Assembly (NCBI RefSeq): GCF_900167025.1
Contig: NZ_FUXC01000001.1
Coordinates: forward strand, 358,928 to 422,927
Origin: Treponema berlinense
GTDB lineage: Bacteria > Spirochaetota > Spirochaetia > Treponematales > Treponemataceae
Length of the DNA stretch: 64,000 bases
Direction of reading: 5' to 3'
A program made the position numbers and the translations under genes. Positions within the stretch are counted from its first letter, which is position 1. Every line of letters begins with the position of its first letter. This document shows positions 34,797 to 42,951 of this stretch, one piece after another. The notes beneath the pieces were generated by a model. It was not told where the DNA came from, did no database searches, and worked only from the letters and a program-made list of their open reading frames with translations.

Positions 34797-36617
34797 CTAA
34801 TTTTTTTTAGAACAAACAAGCCTGTCAATATTCATTTTTTCTTTCATTAAAGAATTAAATTCCTGAATCTGTTCAGGTGTAGAAGGATTTTTTAGAGTTT
34901 TTAAGCGCTCGATTATATAATCCATCTGCCGTTTTAAATTTTTTTCTTTAATTATCTCAATTCCGTCCCTGATAATTTTTTCCGTATTTTGAGAATATTC
35001 TCCGGACATTACACCTTCGGTAATCAGTCGCGTTAATTTCGGATCTTTACAGTGTTCGCAAATTGAACTGAAAGAAAGTTTTTTCTGCTGGTAACAATCC
35101 TCCAGAATAATGAATAACTGCTTAGCTTCAGATGATTCAAAGACATCTTCGTTTATTTCCCGCCGCATCAGTTCAAACTGATTAGTATCGGCGATTACTG
35201 CAAGCAAAACCCTTAATTCCATTCCTTTCCGGATGTTTTCTTCGGTTTCGCTGTTTTGTAAATCTGTCCGTTTTTCTAAACGGCTGCGGGCACTTTCCCG
35301 ATTATTGTAATCTCTGAGAACAGCCTGACTCGACAGGTTAAGTTTTTGACAAAGCTGCTCCAAGCTAGTTTCTTTCTGAATGTCAGTTTGAAGTGAATCT
35401 ACATACTGGAAAAAAGCCATCGAAATTCGCGCTTTTCCGTCAGGCGTATCGGCCGGATATTCATTCATCAAAGATTCAAACAGATAGTCAGAATCTAATA
35501 TAGCGTTATTGACGTCCATCGTCAAGGTTTCCGCGCCGTATTTGAGTAAAATTTCTGAAGGATCTTTTCCACCGGTCAGTTTTATTACTTTTACGGCGAC
35601 TCCGGCCTTTCTGCAGGCAAGAATTGCTTTTCTTGTGGCATTTTGCCCAGCTCCGTCGGAGTCAAACGAAAGGTAGACCGTAGAAACGCCATTTTCCCGG
35701 CTGTAGGCATACCGCTTTAATTTTTGAATATGCTCTTCTGTAAAAGACGTTCCGCAGGAAGCGACGGCGTTTGTTATTCCAGCCTGATGGTATGCGATGC
35801 AGTCCATCGGTCCTTCGCAGATTATCGCAAAACCTTTTTCGCCCATTGAGCGTTTTGCAAGGTTCAAGGCAAAAAGAGTGTGTTTTTTTGAATAGATTAC
35901 AGTTTCCGGCGAATTTATGTATTTTCGCTGGGATTCATCTGCCGGAGGAATTACGCGCCCGCTCAAAGCTACGCAGTCTCCGCGTTCATCAAAAATTGGA
36001 ATCATAAAACGGTCGGAAAAAAGACATATATCCCTGTAATTTTTAGAAAAAAGCCCTGACGAAGAAAGCAGTTCCTCGCTGAAATTCTTTGAATGAAGAA
36101 ATTTTTTTAGCCAGTAGCGGTCGGCAGGAGCATAGCCAAATTTAAATTTTTCGATTACGTCGTCTGTAATTCCTCGGGTTTTTATATATGAAAGCGCCTT
36201 TTTGCCGGAATCGGTCTGAGTAAGAAGATAGTTAAAAGTTCCTGCAAGCCTGTTGTAAAGGGATTTTAAGTCGTCTTTTGTGTGGTCGACCTTATATTCT
36301 GCATTTCCGTTTTCTGAATACTGAAGCGCAATCCCGAATTTTTTTGCCAGAAGCTCGACTGCCTCCGGAAACGAGATTTTTTCAATTTCCTGAATAAATT
36401 TTATTGCCGAAGGTCCGCCGGCATGGCATCCGAAACAGTAATACGCATTTTTTTCAGGAATCACATGAAACGAAGCTGTTTTTTCTCCATGAAAAGGACA
36501 GCATCCCCAGAAATCCGAGCCCCGTTTATCAAGTTTTACATATTCTCCAACTACAGAAACAATATCTGCCGCCCTTTTTACAGCTTCAATTGATTCTTGA
36601 GTAATAAATCCTGCCAT
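34797..36617 (-). CDS. dnaG: DNA primase
   Basis: A 606-residue DnaG. The N-terminal CHC2 zinc-binding domain reads FWGCCPFHGEKTASFHVIPE and YYCFGCHAGG. The TOPRIM core has IICEGPMDCIAYHQAGITNA and YLSFDSDGAGQNATRKA with the metal-binding acidic residues. The C-terminal part is the helicase-binding region. It makes RNA primers for replication with DnaB. Its ATG overlaps the mltG stop by one base. Confidence 0.97.
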   Translation of the reverse strand: MAGFITQESIEAVKRAADIVSVVGEYVKLDKRGSDFWGCCPFHGEKTASFHVIPEKNAYYCFGCHAGGPSAIKFIQEIEKISFPEAVELLAKKFGIALQYSENGNAEYKVDHTKDDLKSLYNRLAGTFNYLLTQTDSGKKALSYIKTRGITDDVIEKFKFGYAPADRYWLKKFLHSKNFSEELLSSSGLFSKNYRDICLFSDRFMIPIFDERGDCVALSGRVIPPADESQRKYINSPETVIYSKKHTLFALNLAKRSMGEKGFAIICEGPMDCIAYHQAGITNAVASCGTSFTEEHIQKLKRYAYSRENGVSTVYLSFDSDGAGQNATRKAILACRKAGVAVKVIKLTGGKDPSEILLKYGAETLTMDVNNAILDSDYLFESLMNEYPADTPDGKARISMAFFQYVDSLQTDIQKETSLEQLCQKLNLSSQAVLRDYNNRESARSRLEKRTDLQNSETEENIRKGMELRVLLAVIADTNQFELMRREINEDVFESSEAKQLFIILEDCYQQKKLSFSSICEHCKDPKLTRLITEGVMSGEYSQNTEKIIRDGIEIIKEKNLKRQMDYIIERLKTLKNPSTPEQIQEFNSLMKEKMNIDRLVCSKKN

Positions 36618-37672
36618 TATTTAGATGATGCCGCCTTTTTTGTTTTAAATTGAATTCCTGCCTTTGAATGAGAGCTGAAGCTTTTTGAGAAAGTATGGGT
36701 TCCGTTCATCTCGTCATTAAGCGTAAAATAATAATAATCGGTTTTTGGAGGATTTGCAGCGGCTTTTAAAGCGACGATTCCCGGATTGGAAATCGGAGAC
36801 GGCGGAAGTCCTGCCCATTTGTAAGTGTTGTAAGGTGAGTCAATCTTTAAATCGTCGTAAGTGATTACGTCTGGATGCGGTCTTCCAAGAATTTCTGTGA
36901 TTATATATTCAATCGTTGCGCAGGAATAAAGGCCGATATTCTGTTCAATCCTGTTTTTAAAAACAGAGGCAATCAAAGGCGCTTCCCTTGCGACGCGGTA
37001 TTCACGCTCAACGACAGAGGCAAGGATAATCGTGCTGTAATATTCTGAGACGCTTTTTCCTGAAAATTCTGGAATAGATTCAATTTTTTTGAAAAAATTA
37101 TTTACCATCATTTCAATGACTTCTTCAGCCTTCATTCCCGGTGTAAAAAAATATGTGTCCGGAAAGAGAAAGCCTTCCATGTTTGCGGCAGGAATTTGAT
37201 ATTTTTTTAAAAGCGAGTAATTTCTCGAGGCAAGCATAAAGTCCTGTTTTTTGCAGACTCCTTCTTCGTCAAGAATTTCTGCGATTTTGGAAACAGTCAG
37301 CCCCTCCGGCAAAACCGTTTTTATGTACTCCTGATGGCCGGATTCAAGTTCGGAAAGAATCTGGGAAACTGTCATATTCGGACTAAGTTCGTAAACTCCA
37401 GATTTTAAAAGATACGGAGTTTTTCGTCCAAAAACGAACGGAAATTTTGAAGAGACATAAAAAAAGTTTTCAGAACGGATAAGCTCTGATTTTTTTAAGA
37501 TGGAAGCAATTTTTCTTGTGCTTGTTCCGGAAGGAATTTCAACGCGAATTTTTTCAGACTTTCTTGAAATTGATGCGGGAACATAAAGTTCTGTAAGAAG
37601 AAAAGCTAAGACAAAAAGAAAAACAGCCGAAACAGAAGCAGCTGCGCAACGAGCGAATGTTTTTTTATTCAT
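36617..37672 (-). CDS. mltG: Endolytic murein transglycosylase (YceG/MltG family)
   Basis: A 351-residue protein with an N-terminal membrane anchor (about residues 9-30) and the YceG domain. Conserved blocks are VEIPSGTSTRKIASIL, LPEGLTVSKIAEIL, LFPDTYFFTPG, ILASVVEREYRVAREAPLIA (with the catalytic Glu), LYSCATIEYI and WAGLPPSPISNPGIVALKAA. It cuts nascent glycan strands and may set their length. The ATG at 37672 has GGAG upstream. Confidence 0.94.
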   Translation of the reverse strand: MNKKTFARCAAASVSAVFLFVLAFLLTELYVPASISRKSEKIRVEIPSGTSTRKIASILKKSELIRSENFFYVSSKFPFVFGRKTPYLLKSGVYELSPNMTVSQILSELESGHQEYIKTVLPEGLTVSKIAEILDEEGVCKKQDFMLASRNYSLLKKYQIPAANMEGFLFPDTYFFTPGMKAEEVIEMMVNNFFKKIESIPEFSGKSVSEYYSTIILASVVEREYRVAREAPLIASVFKNRIEQNIGLYSCATIEYIITEILGRPHPDVITYDDLKIDSPYNTYKWAGLPPSPISNPGIVALKAAANPPKTDYYYFTLNDEMNGTHTFSKSFSSHSKAGIQFKTKKAASSK

Positions 37673-37690
37673 AATCACTCCAATGTAAAA

Positions 37691-37918
37691 TCAGTCTTCG
37701 GTTCTAAAAAATTTTTCAACTTCGTCAATCGACATAAGGCTGTAAATATACAGCTCAACTTTTCTGGAAAAATTTTCAAGTCCGGATGGAATTTGCGACT
37801 GATTTTTTCTCAAAAACCTGGCAAGAAGTTTTATTTCCCTGCCACTAAAATTATATTCAAATGAACCGGAATTTTCAGGAGGAATTTTATTTTCAGAATT
37901 ATTTTCTGACAAAGACAT
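37691..37918 (-). CDS. Small conserved hypothetical protein
   Basis: A 75-residue soluble protein. The first 25 residues are polar and low-complexity. The rest, GREIKLLARFLRKNQSQIP and FSRKVELYIYSLMSIDEVEKF, looks like a compact helical domain. No family is recognised. It lies 18 bases upstream of mltG and is probably co-transcribed with it and dnaG. Confidence 0.65.
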   Translation of the reverse strand: MSLSENNSENKIPPENSGSFEYNFSGREIKLLARFLRKNQSQIPSGLENFSRKVELYIYSLMSIDEVEKFFRTED

Positions 37919-37987
37919 TTTATTTTCCTGCGCAAGGGCAAAAATACAATAAAAAAGCCTTAAGATTTAACTTAAGGCTCAAGATAC

Positions 37988-38069
37988 TGGGGAGTGAAGG
38001 ATTCGAACCTACGAAGCACTAGGCAGCAGATTTACAGTCTGTCCCCTTTGACCACTCGGGAAACTCCCC
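37988..38069 (-). tRNA. tRNA-Tyr(GTA)
   Basis: On the minus strand, acceptor GGGGAGT pairs with ACTCCCC and discriminator A. The anticodon loop CTGTAAA on stem CAGA/TCTG reads UAC/UAU. A long variable arm (class II) and T arm TAGGTTCGAATCCTT follow. CCA is not encoded. It lies 12 bases downstream of tRNA-Thr and is transcribed with it. Confidence 0.96.
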
Positions 38070-38081
38070 TTTAATAAAAAA

Positions 38082-38154
38082 AGCTGCCTGAAGGACTCGG
38101 ACCCTCGACCCCGAGATTACAAATCACGTGCTCTACCAACTGAGCTAAGGCAGC
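38082..38154 (-). tRNA. tRNA-Thr(TGT)
   Basis: On the minus strand, acceptor GCTGCCT pairs with AGGCAGC. The D arm is TAGCTCAGTTGGTAGAGCA. The anticodon loop TTTGTAA carries TGT (reads ACA). The T arm is GAGGGTCCGAGTCCTTC. It is a standard class I tRNA and the first gene of a two-tRNA transcript. Confidence 0.96.
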
Positions 38155-38210
38155 ATTCTTATTTTTTTTGTTTCGCTTGAGTTACTTAGTTACCCTCGCG
38201 ATGTGTTTAT

Positions 38211-38239
38211 ATATTAGCAAACTGAAAAAAAACTGTCAA
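38211..38239 (-). promoter_or_regulatory. Consensus-like promoter of the tRNA-Thr/tRNA-Tyr transcript
   Basis: On the minus strand, TTGACA (38239-38234) and TAATAT (38216-38211) are exactly 17 bases apart. The expected start is about 50 bases before the tRNA-Thr 5' end. It is the closest match to the sigma-70 consensus in the window. Confidence 0.85.
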
Positions 38240-38279
38240 TAGTCTTTTTATATTTTTTTTAAAAGTTTTTAAACTTTTT

Positions 38280-38681
38280 TTAATTTTTTTTCGCAAAGTC
38301 CGGACGAAGCTTTTCTCCGCCGTTTATATAAACAGGTTTTACCTTTGAATTTGAAGCAAGATATGCGGTAACGAGGATGCGGATCATTTTTTCAGGGCTG
38401 CCTTCAATTTCCGGTTCCTGGCTGCAAAATAAAGGTACACTGGAAACGTCAATGCCGCAGTCTCCTCCTTGCCTTAATGCCGCTGCAGGATTCATTGCTG
38501 TTAAATCGTTTGTCGAAGTAAATTGAATGGAAACAATGTTTTCTGGCAGAACCTTATTTTCTGAAAAAAGTTTCGAGCACATTTCAACGACATTTTTTGC
38601 AATCGATTCTTTAGTATTTTCGCAGCCTGTTGCGCCGCGAATTCCAAAAAGCCTTAATTTCTGGTTAAAAAACAAATTCAT
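38280..38681 (-). CDS. aroH: Chorismate mutase (AroH type)
   Basis: A 133-residue protein of the monofunctional AroH fold. RLFGIRGATGCENTKESIAK carries the substrate-binding Arg. The VSIQFTSTNDLTAMNPAAAL stretch, the PLFCSQEPEIEGS stretch and the C-terminal VYINGGEKLRPDF complete the pattern. It rearranges chorismate to prephenate. A Shine-Dalgarno-like AAGGAAAA precedes the ATG. It is alone and lies just upstream of the tRNA promoter. Confidence 0.85.
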   Translation of the reverse strand: MNLFFNQKLRLFGIRGATGCENTKESIAKNVVEMCSKLFSENKVLPENIVSIQFTSTNDLTAMNPAAALRQGGDCGIDVSSVPLFCSQEPEIEGSPEKMIRILVTAYLASNSKVKPVYINGGEKLRPDFAKKN

Positions 38682-38742
38682 TTTTAATTTTCCTTTAGCA
38701 GATAAAACAAACTCTTTTACGGAAGTTTTATCTTGCGTTTTT

Positions 38743-39561
38743 TTATTTTAAATCATTCAGCGCTTTTAATACTTCCGAGGCGCTTGCATTTGAAAGAAGC
38801 GAATTGAGTTCCGGATACTGCTTAAGCATTTCGCCGATTTTTGAAAGTTTTTTTACTGAATTTTCATTTTCGATGATTTTTTGGGCATGCTGCTTTGCGT
38901 ATTCAGCCAGATTTGCATCAATTTCGGCCTGGAGTTTTTTATAAGATTCTTTTGCCAGGTTGTAGAGATTCAAGTCAGGAACAGAAGCGTTTTTTATAAG
39001 AATCTCATCGACTGTCACAAAATCATATTTGTTATTCAGATTGAGATTTTCGATAATTTCCGGCACATTGTAAGAAGCGATTACAGTATTTTCATTCATT
39101 TTTATAATGTACTGGCTCAATTCCTGTGAAATTTTTGCAGAAATTTTTTGAAGATATTCTTCAAGCGACTTTTGCCCTGTTAAATTCTGCGCAGCCACAA
39201 GTTTTATAAGATTTTCCGGTTTTACAGAAAGATAAATTTCAAAGTCAAAGGAATAGGAAAAATCAGGCTCGCCCTTAACAAGGCTTGAATAAATCTTTCC
39301 AGACGGCAGCTCTCCTGAAAACGACTGCTCAAAGACGCAGGATTTTTTTTCAAAAACGTAAATTTCAGCGTTTTTTGGGATGACTTTTTCCCATCGCCAG
39401 CAAAATTTTTCGTTTTCGATGATTTTTTGATACACACCGGAAGTTTTTGACGTCATTACGCCGTATTTCCCGACAGGAACCCTAAAACTTACAAAGCCGA
39501 GATAAAAAATAAATCCCGCAAATAAAAGAATTATTATAAAGCTTATAAAACCCTTTTTCAT
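38743..39561 (-). CDS. Membrane-anchored SPFH/band 7-like protein
   Basis: A 272-residue protein. One N-terminal membrane helix (about residues 5-25) is followed by VPVGKYGVMTSKTSGVYQKI, which resembles the start of SPFH/prohibitin domains. A helical region rich in Glu/Ala (about 200-250) is probably coiled coil, as in SPFH oligomers. Similarity is weak and the call is tentative. It is divergent from the next plus-strand gene. Confidence 0.5.
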   Translation of the reverse strand: MKKGFISFIIILLFAGFIFYLGFVSFRVPVGKYGVMTSKTSGVYQKIIENEKFCWRWEKVIPKNAEIYVFEKKSCVFEQSFSGELPSGKIYSSLVKGEPDFSYSFDFEIYLSVKPENLIKLVAAQNLTGQKSLEEYLQKISAKISQELSQYIIKMNENTVIASYNVPEIIENLNLNNKYDFVTVDEILIKNASVPDLNLYNLAKESYKKLQAEIDANLAEYAKQHAQKIIENENSVKKLSKIGEMLKQYPELNSLLSNASASEVLKALNDLK

Positions 39562-39636
39562 ACCAGCCCTTTTTCTGTATAATTTATTTTATAGATTAGA
39601 GATGATTTTATAACGAAACCAAAGCAGTTAGCAAGC

Positions 39637-40056
39637 ATGGAAAAAAAACTGTCAGACAATAAAAAATTCCGAAAAACTCAGCCGAAATGGAAAAATCTCA
39701 GATATTTTACAGTTTTCCGCAGATTGCCGCTGCTTCTTTCTCTTACGAGACGCGCATTTATTTTTTTTAGTTGCGTCCTTGTTTCTCAGATTGTGCTCTT
39801 TTTTTCGGGAAATATTCAGAATTTTCTTGATGAAAATTTAAATCTCATTCTTTTTTCTATATGCTGCACTTCAATCGGAACAGGATTTTTTGCCCTTGCA
39901 GCCTGCCTTGAGTGCATTTTTTACATTATTTCGACTAAAAAAATCTATTTTTATGTTCACCTCATAATTTTTATTGTATTTTTTATTCTGGCGGTTTTTA
40001 TCTGCCTTTCTTCAAATTCGATAGAAATTCTTTCTGGTGGCCTTGTGCAAAAGTGA
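39637..40056 (+). CDS. Small membrane protein of unknown function
   Basis: A 139-residue protein. A basic, soluble N-terminus of about 40 residues precedes three membrane helices (about residues 43-60, 68-92 and 100-122). No motif is recognised. It is placed directly before the cca gene on the same strand, nine bases apart, and is likely co-transcribed. Confidence 0.65.
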   Translation: MEKKLSDNKKFRKTQPKWKNLRYFTVFRRLPLLLSLTRRAFIFFSCVLVSQIVLFFSGNIQNFLDENLNLILFSICCTSIGTGFFALAACLECIFYIISTKKIYFYVHLIIFIVFFILAVFICLSSNSIEILSGGLVQK

Positions 40057-40064
40057 GATTAAAC

Positions 40065-41474
40065 ATGAAAAAAATTCAGATTCCCTATGAACTCAAAAAA
40101 ATGAATTCGATTTTTAAAGAAGCTGGTTTTGAAGCTTTTTTAGTTGGCGGTGCTGTGCGCGACATTCTTCTTGAAAAAAGCGCAAGCGACTGGGATTTGA
40201 CGACAAATGCACATCCGCAAGACGTAATCAGACTTTTTCGTCACGTAATTCCGACAGGAATAAAGCATGGTACTGTGACGGTTCACTTTATGAAAAAAGA
40301 AATCGAAGTTACAACATACAGAGCCGACCAGGGATATTCCGACGGACGGCATCCTGACAATGTGGTCTTTGCTGAGTCGATTGATGACGATTTGAGCCGC
40401 AGAGATTTTACAATGAACGCAATCGCGGCAAGCCTTGACGACGGACATTTAGTCGATCCGTTTGGCGGTCAGCTCGACATAAAAAACAAAACAATAAGAA
40501 CTGTCGGAAATCCTCATGAACGCTTTATGGAAGACGGTCTGCGTCCTGTGCGGGCGCTAAGGTTTGCAAGCCAGCTGGATTTTTGCATAGAAAATTCTAC
40601 GTTTTTAGAAATTTCCAATTGCGAAGTTCAGAAAAAAATCAATTCAATTTCGCTGGAACGTTTTCGAGACGAATTTTTGAAGATTTTAAAAAGTCCTCTT
40701 CCGTCTGTCGGCCTGAAACTTATGGAACAGACAGGAATTTTAAGGCTTTTTATTCCGGAACTCGCAGAGGGCCGCGGTGTTACGCAGGCAGACGCGCGGG
40801 GTTTTCATCAGTTTGATGTTCTTGATCACAATATTTTTTCGTGCGATGGCGCTCCAAAAGACAACTACATTGTCAGAATTGCAGCGCTTTTTCATGACGT
40901 AGGAAAAGTAAGGGCAAGATCTGTAAGTTTTGAAGAAAATCCTGCGACAAAAGAAAAAGTTGAAATAATTCATTTTTGGAAACACGAAATTTATTCGGCG
41001 GAAATTGCTGAAAAAGTCCTTGCAAGGTTAAAATTTTCAAATGCCGAAATCGAAAGAATCTGCCACCTTATTCGCGAGCACATGTTTTATTATGAGCCGG
41101 AATGGAAAGATTCTTCTGTGCGCCGTTTTTTGGTTCGCGTAGGAAAAGACTATCTTGACGACCTTTTTGAACTCAGGCTTGCCGACAACTACGGAAAAAA
41201 TTGCGAAAAAGCAGAGCCTGGCAGCCCCGTAATTCAAAATATTCTGGAACTAAGAGCGCGGATTAAAAAAATCGAAGACGAACACTCGGCTTTGAGCCTG
41301 AAAGATTTAAAAGTGAACGGAAAAGACCTTATTGAAAGAGGAATTCAGCCTGGAAAAAAACTTGGCTTGATTTTAAATGAACTTTTTCAGGCCGTTCTTG
41401 ATGATCCGTCAATGAACGACCGTGAAAAACTTCTGGCTGTTGCCGAAAAACTCAACGAAAAGACGTCTATTTAG
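40065..41474 (+). CDS. cca: CCA tRNA nucleotidyltransferase with HD domain
   Basis: A 469-residue class II nucleotidyltransferase. AFLVGGAVRDILLEKSASDW holds the first catalytic acids; TGIKHGTVTVHF, the SRRDFTMNAIAASLDDGHLV block and EDGLRPVRALRFASQL follow. After the tail domain comes an HD phosphohydrolase block, RIAALFHDVGKV, with REHMFYYEP. The GTVTVH wording and HD domain mark CCA-adding rather than poly(A) polymerase. The tRNA genes here lack encoded CCA, so the enzyme is needed. It overlaps the convergent avtA at its 3' end by eight bases. Confidence 0.92.
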   Translation: MKKIQIPYELKKMNSIFKEAGFEAFLVGGAVRDILLEKSASDWDLTTNAHPQDVIRLFRHVIPTGIKHGTVTVHFMKKEIEVTTYRADQGYSDGRHPDNVVFAESIDDDLSRRDFTMNAIAASLDDGHLVDPFGGQLDIKNKTIRTVGNPHERFMEDGLRPVRALRFASQLDFCIENSTFLEISNCEVQKKINSISLERFRDEFLKILKSPLPSVGLKLMEQTGILRLFIPELAEGRGVTQADARGFHQFDVLDHNIFSCDGAPKDNYIVRIAALFHDVGKVRARSVSFEENPATKEKVEIIHFWKHEIYSAEIAEKVLARLKFSNAEIERICHLIREHMFYYEPEWKDSSVRRFLVRVGKDYLDDLFELRLADNYGKNCEKAEPGSPVIQNILELRARIKKIEDEHSALSLKDLKVNGKDLIERGIQPGKKLGLILNELFQAVLDDPSMNDREKLLAVAEKLNEKTSI

Positions 41475-42765
41475 AAAATTTCCGGTAAGTTTTGGCGATT
41501 ATCCTGATGCCTTCATCAACTTCCTCTTCGTCTCCTGCATAATTTATGCGAAGACATTTGTTGAAGTGGGGATGTTCGCAAACTGGCGGAAGTCCGTGCT
41601 CAGTGTCGTCGCCAAAGAAAAAATACTCTCCCGGAACAACTATTACGCCTTTCTTTTTTAATTCAGAATAGAACTGCATTGTAGGAATCGAAAGTCCTTT
41701 TAAAAGCAGCCACTGAAAAATCGAGCCTTCGCTTTTGTGAACTGCATAGTCTGTTCCGGCAAAATATTTGTGGAAAGCCTGAACTGCCTTTTTTGCCTTG
41801 TTTTCATAATATGGACGGACAAAATTCTTTGCTTTTTCAACAAGAGCGCCTGTTTTTATGAGATTTTCTGCCAAAGCCTGTCCAAAAGAACCAGAAGCAA
41901 GGGCCGCGATTGCGTTCATGTTTCCGATTGCCGTTACGATTTCGGCAGGAGCGATTATAATTCCTGTACGAAGCGAAGGAAGACCGATTTTGCTCAAACT
42001 CATGCTCAAAATAACATTGTCGTCATAATACGGGCTTGCATCGCTTGTAAAAATAATGTTCGGCCATGGGAGTCCGTATGCGTTGTCGATTATGAGCGGA
42101 ATTGAATATTGCCTTGCAATTTTAGAAAGCCGGGTAATTTCAGAATCTGTAAGAACGTTTCCTGAAGGATTTGTCGGCCGTGTTACGCAGATTGCTCCAA
42201 TCTGAGAGTTTTTTTTCATATATTCTTCAAGAAGTTCAAAATTTACATGGTACTTAAAAGTATGATCGGCCTCTTCTTTCCATGTTGACGGAATTGAAAC
42301 AAACATTTCTTTTTCGATTCCCTGATCAGCGTAACCGATATATTCCGGAGCAAGCGGAAATACAATTTTTTTTCTGTTTTTAGAGCCCTCAGAGCTGAAA
42401 GTTCCTGCCAAAAGGTTAAAAAGATAAAAACAGGCGCTCTGGCTTCCGTTGGAAATTGCAACATTTTCCGGTCCGATTTTCCAGCCGTAAGTTTTTGAAA
42501 GATATTCGGCAACTGTTTCGATAAAAGACATTCTTCCCTGGGGACTGTCATAAAGTCCGATCAGTTTTTCAAATTCATCGCCGTTGTCCATTATTTTTTG
42601 CATTTCCTGCCTGTACATTGCAGAAATTTCCGGAATCATAGCAGGATTTCCGCCGCCAAGCCTGTAAGGTTTTACGTTTTTTGGAAGCGGCCTGCCAATA
42701 TCGTCCATCAGCTGCAGGATTCCCGACTGGCTGCAAAGTTTTTTACCAAAATCACTGAAATTCAT
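41467..42765 (-). CDS. avtA: Valine--pyruvate aminotransferase
   Basis: A 432-residue PLP-dependent fold-type I aminotransferase. YRLGGGNPAMIPEI, LYDSPQGRMSFIETVAEYLS, AISNGSQSACFYLFNLL, VTRPTNPSGNVLTDSE, IDNAYGLPWPNI and SMSLSKIGLPSLRTGI (with the PLP Lys) match AvtA. It transfers amino groups between valine and pyruvate/alanine. It is a single gene whose promoter region borders repeat copy C. Confidence 0.88.
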   Translation of the reverse strand: MNFSDFGKKLCSQSGILQLMDDIGRPLPKNVKPYRLGGGNPAMIPEISAMYRQEMQKIMDNGDEFEKLIGLYDSPQGRMSFIETVAEYLSKTYGWKIGPENVAISNGSQSACFYLFNLLAGTFSSEGSKNRKKIVFPLAPEYIGYADQGIEKEMFVSIPSTWKEEADHTFKYHVNFELLEEYMKKNSQIGAICVTRPTNPSGNVLTDSEITRLSKIARQYSIPLIIDNAYGLPWPNIIFTSDASPYYDDNVILSMSLSKIGLPSLRTGIIIAPAEIVTAIGNMNAIAALASGSFGQALAENLIKTGALVEKAKNFVRPYYENKAKKAVQAFHKYFAGTDYAVHKSEGSIFQWLLLKGLSIPTMQFYSELKKKGVIVVPGEYFFFGDDTEHGLPPVCEHPHFNKCLRINYAGDEEEVDEGIRIIAKTYRKFSK

Positions 42766-42778
42766 TTTTATTTCCCAT

Positions 42779-42882
42779 AAAAAGCCAAGATAAAAACTGA
42801 AGTTTTAATCTTGGCTTTTTAAGTCGTTTCGCAACAAAGTGAGAAACAACAGATGATAAGAAAGTTTGCAACGCAAACTTTT
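42779..42882 (+). repeat. Triple-hairpin interspersed repeat, copy C
   Basis: The element has the same orientation as copy A. Hairpin 1 is a perfect AAAAAGCCAAGAT ... ATCTTGGCTTTTT inverted repeat. Its apex reads AAAACTGAAGTTTT, the reverse complement of the apex in copies A and B. Hairpin 2 (GTTTC...GAAAC) and hairpin 3 (AAAGTTTGC-aac-GCAAACTTT) follow as in the other copies. It lies between avtA and clpC. Confidence 0.85.
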
Positions 42883-42951
42883 AAAGATAGAAACAGACGC
42901 TGTTTTCGGCTGTTTTTATCTTACATTCTTTTTTTTATTCTGCACAAAAAA

